Shown: positions 43,251 through 51,600 of the stretch, one piece after another
Layout of the letters: each line of letters opens with the position of its first letter
Numbering within the stretch: position 1 is the stretch's first letter
Virus record (IMG/VR): IMGVR_UViG_3300042372_000620
Span: 1 to 59,723 of that record
Origin: a virus
Direction: 5' to 3' (one strand)
Length of the DNA stretch: 59,723 nucleotides
Made by a program: the position numbers and the translations under genes
The notes under the pieces: generated by a model
Told to the model about the DNA's origin: nothing
The model's input: the letters and a program-made list of their open reading frames with translations, nothing else
The model's database searches: none

Positions 43251-45634
43251 TATAAACCTCCAAAGTTGTTAGCTAAGAAAACATTGCTTGCTGCTGATGG
43301 GGCGGTTGACCAAGACAATACGCCAGCACCACTAGTAATTATTACTCCACCATTAGCACCATCTGTAGTTGGCAAAGTCCATATTACATTACTTGCTATA
43401 TTATCTCCAGCTTTAAATCCTACATAGTTTGTTCCATTAGCTGCTAGTTCATAGAACCTTAATTCGCTTGTATTGCCAGCAGAAGTATTAAAAGGAGTTA
43501 GATTTAAAGACCTTGCTAAATATAGTGAGTAGTTACTATCAACATAAAGTAGCTTAGTTTCACCAAAGTTTTGTATTCTGAATAGATCTCCTGACTGAGA
43601 AGAAGAGCCTCGTATAACTATACCAACGCCAGCATCGGTTCCTGTTAGAACACGAAGTGCATAGGCGTTAGTTAAAGTTAGATTAGTTCCAGCAATAGGA
43701 GCAGAATCAATCTGTATTGTTGCAGCATTTGTAAATGTACTCGCACTTACCGCACTATAAGTTGGGGCAGATATTTTTATTGCTCTTTGAGAACTTAAAA
43801 AACCAGCGGAAAATTGAACGGTTCTATTAAGATTTAGAAAAACATCGCTATATTCTGTAGCTGCTGTCAAAGCAGTATGATTAGGAGCAGTAACTGTAAC
43901 TGAAGAAGGCTGTGTTCCTGTGCCAACAGTAGGACTTATAGCAAGCACTGGAGTAGTTACTGTTGTGCCATTAAAAGTAAAGCTTGAAGATCCAGCAGCA
44001 GCATTGCTTCCGTCTTTGTAGACAACCTGATTTGCTGATCCAGCAACTGGGCCAGTTAAACCTTGTAGTCCTTGGTTTCCTTGAGAACCTTGATCTCCTT
44101 GATTCCCTTGACCTTGATCACCTTGCGAGCCTTGGTAACCTTGATCTCCCTGCCATCCCTGATCTCCCTGATGACCTTGCCAACCTTGATGCCCTTGATC
44201 GCCCTGTTCACCCTGCCAACCTTGATTGCCCTGATGACCTTGGTCGCCCTGTTCTCCTTGGTATCCCTGATAACCTTGCCAGCCATACATACCTTGATCA
44301 CCTTGTGACCCTTGCCATCCTTGCCAGCCATACATACCTTGATCGCCTTGATTTCCTTGATAACCCTGCCATCCATAGTTGCCTTGATCACCTTGATTTC
44401 CTTGTAATCCTTGTTCACCTTGCCATCCATAATTTCCTTGATCACCTTGATTTCCTTGATCACCCTGATTACCATAATTACCTTGATTTCCTTGTTCGCC
44501 TTGTGAACCTTGTTCTCCTTGATTTCCTTGGTTTCCTGTTCCAGTTACACCTTGAAAACCTTGTCTTCCTTGAAAACCTTGGTTACCTTGATTTCCAATA
44601 ATGCCTTGTAACCCCTGATTTCCTTGGAAACCTTGTCTTCCTTGATATCCTTGTTCTCCTTGAAAGCCTTGATTGCCAACAATTCCTTGAAAACCTTGTC
44701 TTCCTTGAAAACCTTGAAATCCTTGAGATCCTTGAGATCCTTGAACTCCTTGTTCTCCTTGAAATCCTTGATTACCTTGATTGCCTTGATAACCTTGATA
44801 GCCCCTAAAGCCTTGATATCCTTGAGATCCTTGAGATCCTTGATATCCTTGAGATCCTTGAAAGCCTTGAAAGCCTTGATTTCCAGTTCCAGTTAAACCT
44901 TGAAAACCTTGTCTACCTTGAGAACCTTGATTGCCTTGATTGCCTGTTAAACCTTGAAAACCCTGTCTGCCTTGAAATCCTTGATTCCCTATTGATCCTT
45001 GAAAACCTTGTCTGCCTTGATTTCCAGTACTTCCAGATAAACCTTGATCGCCTTGATTTCCTGTTGCTCCAACAACTCCTTGATTGCCTTGAAATCCTTG
45101 TGAACCTACATCTCCTTGATCTCCTTGGTTTCCTTGATTTCCTTGATCTCCTTGACTTCCCTGATAACCTTGATTGCCTTGATTGCCTTGATATCCTTGG
45201 TCGCCCTGATTGCCTTGATCTCCATAAAATCCTTGATTACCCTGCGATCCTTGATCTCCTTGTTCTCCTTGGTTACCTTGCGACCCTTGATCACCTTGAT
45301 CGCCTTGATCGCCTTGATCCCCTTGACTTCCTTGATATCCTTGAAAACCTTGAAAACCAGTTAAACCTATTTCTCCTTGAAAACCTTGATTGCCCTGATC
45401 GCCCTGTTGTCCTTGTTCACCTTGAAATCCTTGATCACCTTGATTTCCTTGAAATCCTTGTTCCCCAACAATTCCTTGAAAACCTTGATCACCTTGATTA
45501 CCCTGCAATCCTTGCAATCCTTGTGGTCCAGCAACACCTAGTCCAACCCAACCAGTATCGTTGTAAACCCATGTCTTACCATCGAATGTATAAGTGTCAT
45601 TATTATCGGGATTAATAGGAAAATTTATTGGCAT
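43250..45634 (-). CDS. Collagen-like fibre protein (794 aa)
   Basis: A short N-terminal domain (about 1-35, with a Y-T-F-D-G-K-T-W-V-Y-N-D-T-G-W motif common at phage fibre bases) leads into about 490 residues of near-perfect Gly-x-Gln triplet repeats (G-F-Q-G-N-Q-G-D-Q type). The repeats lack Pro almost entirely; Gln fills the third position, and Phe, Asn, Asp, Tyr, Trp, Leu and Ser the second. The C-terminal about 260 residues form a beta-rich domain (S-G-S-A-N-Q-V-V-Y-K-D-G-like start), ending in LANNFGGL, probably the trimerising head. It resembles the 2769-residue fibre upstream but has only one folded C-terminal domain. Likely a trimeric triple-helical fibre on the virion. Confidence 0.85.
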   Translation of the reverse strand: MPINFPINPDNNDTYTFDGKTWVYNDTGWVGLGVAGPQGLQGLQGNQGDQGFQGIVGEQGFQGNQGDQGFQGEQGQQGDQGNQGFQGEIGLTGFQGFQGYQGSQGDQGDQGDQGDQGSQGNQGEQGDQGSQGNQGFYGDQGNQGDQGYQGNQGNQGYQGSQGDQGNQGNQGDQGDVGSQGFQGNQGVVGATGNQGDQGLSGSTGNQGRQGFQGSIGNQGFQGRQGFQGLTGNQGNQGSQGRQGFQGLTGTGNQGFQGFQGSQGYQGSQGSQGYQGFRGYQGYQGNQGNQGFQGEQGVQGSQGSQGFQGFQGRQGFQGIVGNQGFQGEQGYQGRQGFQGNQGLQGIIGNQGNQGFQGRQGFQGVTGTGNQGNQGEQGSQGEQGNQGNYGNQGDQGNQGDQGNYGWQGEQGLQGNQGDQGNYGWQGYQGNQGDQGMYGWQGWQGSQGDQGMYGWQGYQGYQGEQGDQGHQGNQGWQGEQGDQGHQGWQGHQGDQGWQGDQGYQGSQGDQGQGNQGDQGSQGNQGLQGLTGPVAGSANQVVYKDGSNAAAGSSSFTFNGTTVTTPVLAISPTVGTGTQPSSVTVTAPNHTALTAATEYSDVFLNLNRTVQFSAGFLSSQRAIKISAPTYSAVSASTFTNAATIQIDSAPIAGTNLTLTNAYALRVLTGTDAGVGIVIRGSSSQSGDLFRIQNFGETKLLYVDSNYSLYLARSLNLTPFNTSAGNTSELRFYELAANGTNYVGFKAGDNIASNVIWTLPTTDGANGGVIITSGAGVLSWSTAPSAASNVFLANNFGGL
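44050..45530. repeat. Collagen-like 9-bp periodic repeat region, smaller fibre
   Basis: Runs of CCTTG-spaced units with 9-base period (plus strand CCTTGATCACCTTGATTT and variants). The many near-identical stretches could recombine with each other and with the larger fibre gene. Confidence 0.9.
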
Positions 45635-45646
45635 ATTGCATATATC

Positions 45647-48600
45647 CTAAGTTTTTATTATGTAGTTTAATGCTATGCTTGGTTGCATGTTATCATGCGA
45701 ATAACCACCACCAGTATTGTTGGCATTGCTTATATATGGCGTAAATGTATGGGTATGATCAATGCTAGGACTATCTCCAACCGTACAGTATTGTCCATAC
45801 TCTGAACCACCAGACACTATAAGTCTTCCTTGATAACCACCACCAAGATTAGCAAATCCATAAGCACCTCTTCCTATTTGACCACCTCCAGCAACCCAAA
45901 CCGCAGAGTGTGAATGCACTTGATTAGCAGACATACCACCAGTGCTACCACCATATACAGCATTAGGATGAGTATGTGCTGGTATTTGAGATGAATTTAA
46001 AGTGACTGTTTCTGTACCTATTTTAACAGCCAATCCCCTATTCGTAAGACCAACACCAGTTCCAACACCAATTATTGTTCTGCCTCTTAAGTCTGGTACT
46101 CCAAATGTGCTACCATTTCCTGCACTATATGTTGTTCCAATTACAGTAAATAATGCAGCATAAGTAGTTCTAGAATAAGTATTTGTACCATCACATAATA
46201 ACCATCCAGCAGGAGCAGTAGTACCAGCAAAAGCAATTATTGATCCTGTTGGATTCGAGCTAACTGCTGGCGAGCTAGTCCAAGTAGAGCCATTGCTTGT
46301 AAGAACATTCCCACTTGTTCCAGCAGAAGTAAGCCCAGTTCCACCAGAACCAACAGCAAGAGTAGTCGATAGACCACCAGCAGTAATTGAACTTTGATTT
46401 ATCCAAGATGGAGCAGATGAACCATTTGATTTTAAAACTTGATCACTAGTTCCTGCTGCTAAAATTGCTGTTGAACTTGTTCCAGATTGATATGGAATAC
46501 CACCTATAGAACCACCAGAAATATTTATTGCTGTTGTAGCTACACCAGTAGTATTTTGATTAAGCGTAGGTATATCGGCAGGAACTAAAGATCTAAAAGA
46601 TGGAACACCAGTAGAACCATTTGGGGAAGCAAGTACAGTATTTCCAGATTGATTTACAAATGTAACTGTGAAAGTTCCAGCATTTATAACTGGCGATCCA
46701 GAAACATTGAATATGGCTGGTGCAGATAATGATACAGAAGTCACAGAACCACTAGATTGAAAACCTTGGTTTCCTTGATTGCCTTGATTGCCTTGAAAAC
46801 CTTGATTTCCATTATTTCCAGCCGATCCCTGTGATCCAGTACCACCAGATAAACCCTGATTACCTTGGTAGCCTTGATTACCAAGTATTCCTTGAAATCC
46901 TTGTCTGCCTTGAAAACCTTGATCACCTTGTAAGCCTTGATTTCCTTGAGATCCTATCGTTCCAACAGTTCCTTGAAATCCTTGATTACCTTGATTTCCT
47001 TGAAAACCTTGAGATCCAGTTATACCCTGTCTTCCTTGATTGCCTTGGTTTCCTTGAGGTCCAACAGAACCTTGAATACCTTGATTTCCTTGGTTACCTT
47101 GAGATCCAATAGATCCTTGAACTCCTTGACTTCCTTGACTTCCTTGACTTCCTAAAATACCTTGAAATCCTTGTGGTCCTCTTACAAGACTCACATTCTG
47201 CCAATATACTGGAGATGAACCAGTATAAATCAAACCATCGCCTATAGATGCTGTGCCACCAGTTGGATTAGGACATGCCTGAGTAGCTGTTCCTTGATTT
47301 ACATTTGTGACAATCCACATATCACCTAAAGATGCACCAGCAGTTTCATTGTTAAATATGTTTTCCCATGTTTCTGAACCTTGAATGGTTACGCCAGAAC
47401 CAGATGTTCCTTGATAGCCTTGATAGCCTTGATAGCCTTGATTTCCTTGATCACCTTGCTCTCCTTGGTATCCTTGATTTCCTTGAAAACCTTGGTTTCC
47501 TTGAAAACCTTGATCGCCTTGTTCTCCTTGATCACCTTGATTTCCTTGATCTCCTTGAAATCCTTGATACCCTCTAATTCCTTGATAACCTTGTTCTCCT
47601 TGATTACCTTGTTCGCCTTGTTCTCCTTGTTCTCCTTGATTTCCTTGAAATCCTTGATCACCTTGCAGTCCTTGATTACCTTGTTCGCCTTGAAAACCTT
47701 GATAACCTTGATCGCCTTGATATCCTTGATCCCCTTGATCTCCTTGATAACCTTGATCGCCTTGATAGCCAATTTCTCCTTGATAGCCCTGATCGCCTTG
47801 ATAACCTTGTTCTCCCTGATCTCCTTGAACCCCTTGAGATCCTTGAAGACCCAAATCTCCTTGGTATCCTTGATAACCTTGATTTCCTTGTTCGCCTTGG
47901 TTCCCTTGTTCACCTTGGTATCCTTGTTCTCCTTGGTATCCTTGGAAACCTTGATTTCCTTGAAAACCTTGTTCTCCTTGATTTCCTTGATCTCCTTGAT
48001 TACCCTTTTGAACCAATAAAGTCCATCCGTTGTTTGGAGGTGTCGCTCCCAAAGACCAACTTCCAACATTGGTCAATTGATACAATGATCCTTGATAAGT
48101 AGCAGCATCATTTAAAACATAGGTAGTTAAAGCAGACCATGTGCCAGTATAAGTATAAGGCACATCTCCCTGATAGCCTTGGTATCCTTGATAACCTTGA
48201 TTTCCTTGTTCTCCCTGATAGCCCTGATTTCCTTGAAATCCTTGTTGTCCTTGGTATCCTTGTTCACCCTGATAACCTTGATCTCCCTGCGATCCTATGC
48301 CACCCTGATCTCCCTGTTCTCCTTGAAAACCTTGCAACCCTTGTTCGCCCTGTTCTCCTTGAAAACCTTGAAAACCAGCACCTTGAAAACCTTGTTCTCC
48401 TTGATTTCCTTGTACGCCTTGTGTGCCTTGAGTTCCTTGACTTCCTTGGAAACCAGCACCTTGAAATCCTTGTTCGCCTTTTGCACCTACAAATTGAACC
48501 CACTGTGAACTATCTGTATCTACAACATATATGTAAAAAATACCAGTTGATGTATCTATCCAAAGATCGCCAGCAGTTGGCGATAATGGAGCAGTTGGAC

Positions 48601-51600
48601 TTGCAGTATAGACACCCCTATTTATGCCTTGATAACCCTGTTGCCCCTGTTCTCCCTGATACCCTTGATATCCCTGATAGCCAGTATCACCCTTATCACC
48701 AGTTCTTGCAAAGGTGAGCAATACTTCATCATCATTAGAAAACGAGCCACTTCCAGATAAATAAGAAATTGTAACATCAAAGAAGCTAGGCTCTTGTTCT
48801 GAGGAATTGCTTATAGTGTAAAGTGCAAATACTGTAGAGTCATTTTTCTTAGATAATTTGAAATGACCTTTCATAGTGCTTGTTGAAGCAGAGATTGTGG
48901 CTAAGAATAGAGAAAGATCTATGTTTGCATTATTTGGATTATCATCAATTATAACATGCGTAGCTGATGCAAGAGAAGCATTGTTAAATCTTATGTAGTT
49001 GTCGCCTGGATCATTGATAAAATAATTATTTGTGTCTATTTTATATTCAACTGTTACACCACCAAAGCTACCAGTTGCTCCCTGATATCCTTGGTCGCCT
49101 TGATTTCCATAATTGCCTTGATCGCCTTGTAATCCCTGATCACCTTGTGATCCCTGATCACCTTGATTTCCATGTTCTCCTTGGAATCCTTGATCACCCT
49201 GTGAACCTTGTTCACCCTGCGAACCTTGATTTCCCTGATCTCCTTGAAAACCTTGAAATCCCTGTTCTCCTTGATTTCCTTGGAATCCTTGCTCACCTTG
49301 AAAACCTTGATCTCCTTGATTCCCTTGAAATCCTTGGTCACCCTGATTGCCTTGATGGCCTTGTTGACCTTGTTCCCCTTGAAATCCTTGATCACCTTGA
49401 TCACCTTGATTTCCTTGAAAACCCTGTTCTCCTTGAAATCCTTGTTCGCCCTGTTCTCCTTGATGACCTTGGAAACCCTGTTCGCCCTGATGACCTTGTA
49501 TACCTTGATTTCCTTGATGACCTTGAAATCCTTGTTCGCCTAAAATCCCTTGATAACCTTGATATCCTTGAACGCCCTGATGACCTTGAATGCCTTGGTG
49601 ACCTTGTAATCCTTGATTACCTTGATATCCTTGATCGCCCTTAAGACCTTGTAAACCTTGATGACCTTGTAAACCTTGATTACCTTGTGACCCCTGCAAT
49701 CCCTGCAACCCCTGATTACCTTGTGGACCAACTTGTGTATACATCACTTGCATTACAGTTGCAATTACTGATGGTATAGCTGGTGCTGGAGATGTAGATG
49801 TGTTCCTTAAAAGTTGAATATTAGTATTATCAGTACTCCACATTATTTCTATATATTCATTAGCAGATGTGGTAGTAAAAAGATAATCCCAAGCAGCAAC
49901 ATTAAATGGGTTATTTGAAGTAACATTTACTTTTGTGGCAGAATCAGCAACATCTACGCCATTTAATTTAAACCAAATCTGTACAGTTTGTCCATTACCA
50001 CCACCGCCAGAATAATATAATTGAGCAGAAAACTGTAGATCATAAGTTCCAGGATGAGCAACTTTAATCTGAGAGTTTGATTGTATAGAAACGCCATTAG
50101 CATCTGGCGTATTGTTAAATGTCATCGCATAAGCTGTAGCTGTTGAAGCAGCAGTCTGAGTTAAATCAGAATAGAAAGATCCGTAATAACCTAAAGCACC
50201 ACCAGCACCAGTAACGCCCTGATAACCCTGTGGTCCAATACCACCAACTTGTGTAAAGGTTATATCATCAGTTCCAATACGAATACTTCCATCTACATTA
50301 GAACCAACACTATTTTGCAAAGAAGAAGTATTATTATTTACTGTTCCAGCTACTATAAATAGATAATCGCCATACTCAACTTGAGCAGCGATATGATTAT
50401 CAAAGTCTGTTGCTCTGATGAGTTTGTATAAAGCAGATGGTCCACCAGTGGCATCAACTGTATAAATACCATTCTGTCTTGCATCAGATTGATTTTTAAC
50501 TAATATTCTATCACCAACAGCTACAGCAACACTATCAACAGACAAAGCCCCATTTGTAGTGGCTTGAATATAAGCACCAACGCCAGTACCATTAGATGCA
50601 TCTGCACTTCCAGCAGTGTAAGTTGGGGAATTATTAAGGGCGGTAGTTGTTGCTAAACGAGCAGATGTGTGAGCGTTTTCCGTGTTCTTTGGTCCTTGAA
50701 CACCTTGGTAGCCTTGATCCCCTTGATAGCCTTGCTCGCCTTGATAACCCTGATAACCTTGGTCACCCTGTGATCCCTGATCTCCTTGATTTCCTTGGAA
50801 TCCTTGATCGCCTTGATTACCTTGTTCACCTTGAAATCCTTGTTCACCTTGAAACCCTTGTTCTCCTTGAAAACCTTGATAACCCTGATCTCCTTGAATA
50901 CCTTGTTCACCTTGATAACCTTGGAATCCTTGATGGCCTTGAATCCCTTGTTCTCCCTGTTCTCCTTGAAAACCTTGATGGCCCTGATTACCTTGGAAAC
51001 CTTGTTCACCTTGAAATCCTTGATCGCCCTGTGATCCTTGTAAACCTTGAAATCCTTGGTTGCCTTGTTCGCCTTGAAAACCTTGTAATCCTTGATCTCC
51101 CTGATTACCTTGTTCACCTTGAAAACCTTGTTCTCCTTGAAACCCTTGATAGCCCTGATCGCCTTGTAATCCCTGTTCACCTTGGAATCCTTGATCACCT
51201 TGATTGCCTTGGAAACCCTGATCTCCTTGGAAACCTTGGTCACCCTGATTGCCTTGTAAACCTTGTTGACCTTGGTCACCTTTCTGAGCAATCAATGTCC
51301 AAAAAGTTCCTTCTGAGGGCGTATCCCCAAGATTGCCACCATTAGAATGAATGCGATACCAAGTTTGCCCTAAATAAGTTGCTATATCACCTATAGCATA
51401 CGATGCACCGCCACTGTAAGCACCTGTGAAATTCCATAATGCATCTGATCCTTGATTACCTTGAGAACCTTGTTCACCCTGCCAACCTTGATAACCTTGA
51501 TTTCCTTGAAACCCTTGTTCACCTTGAAAGCCTTGATTGCCTTGATTGCCTTGTTCACCTTGTAATCCCTGATTTCCTTGTGATCCTTGATCACCTTGGA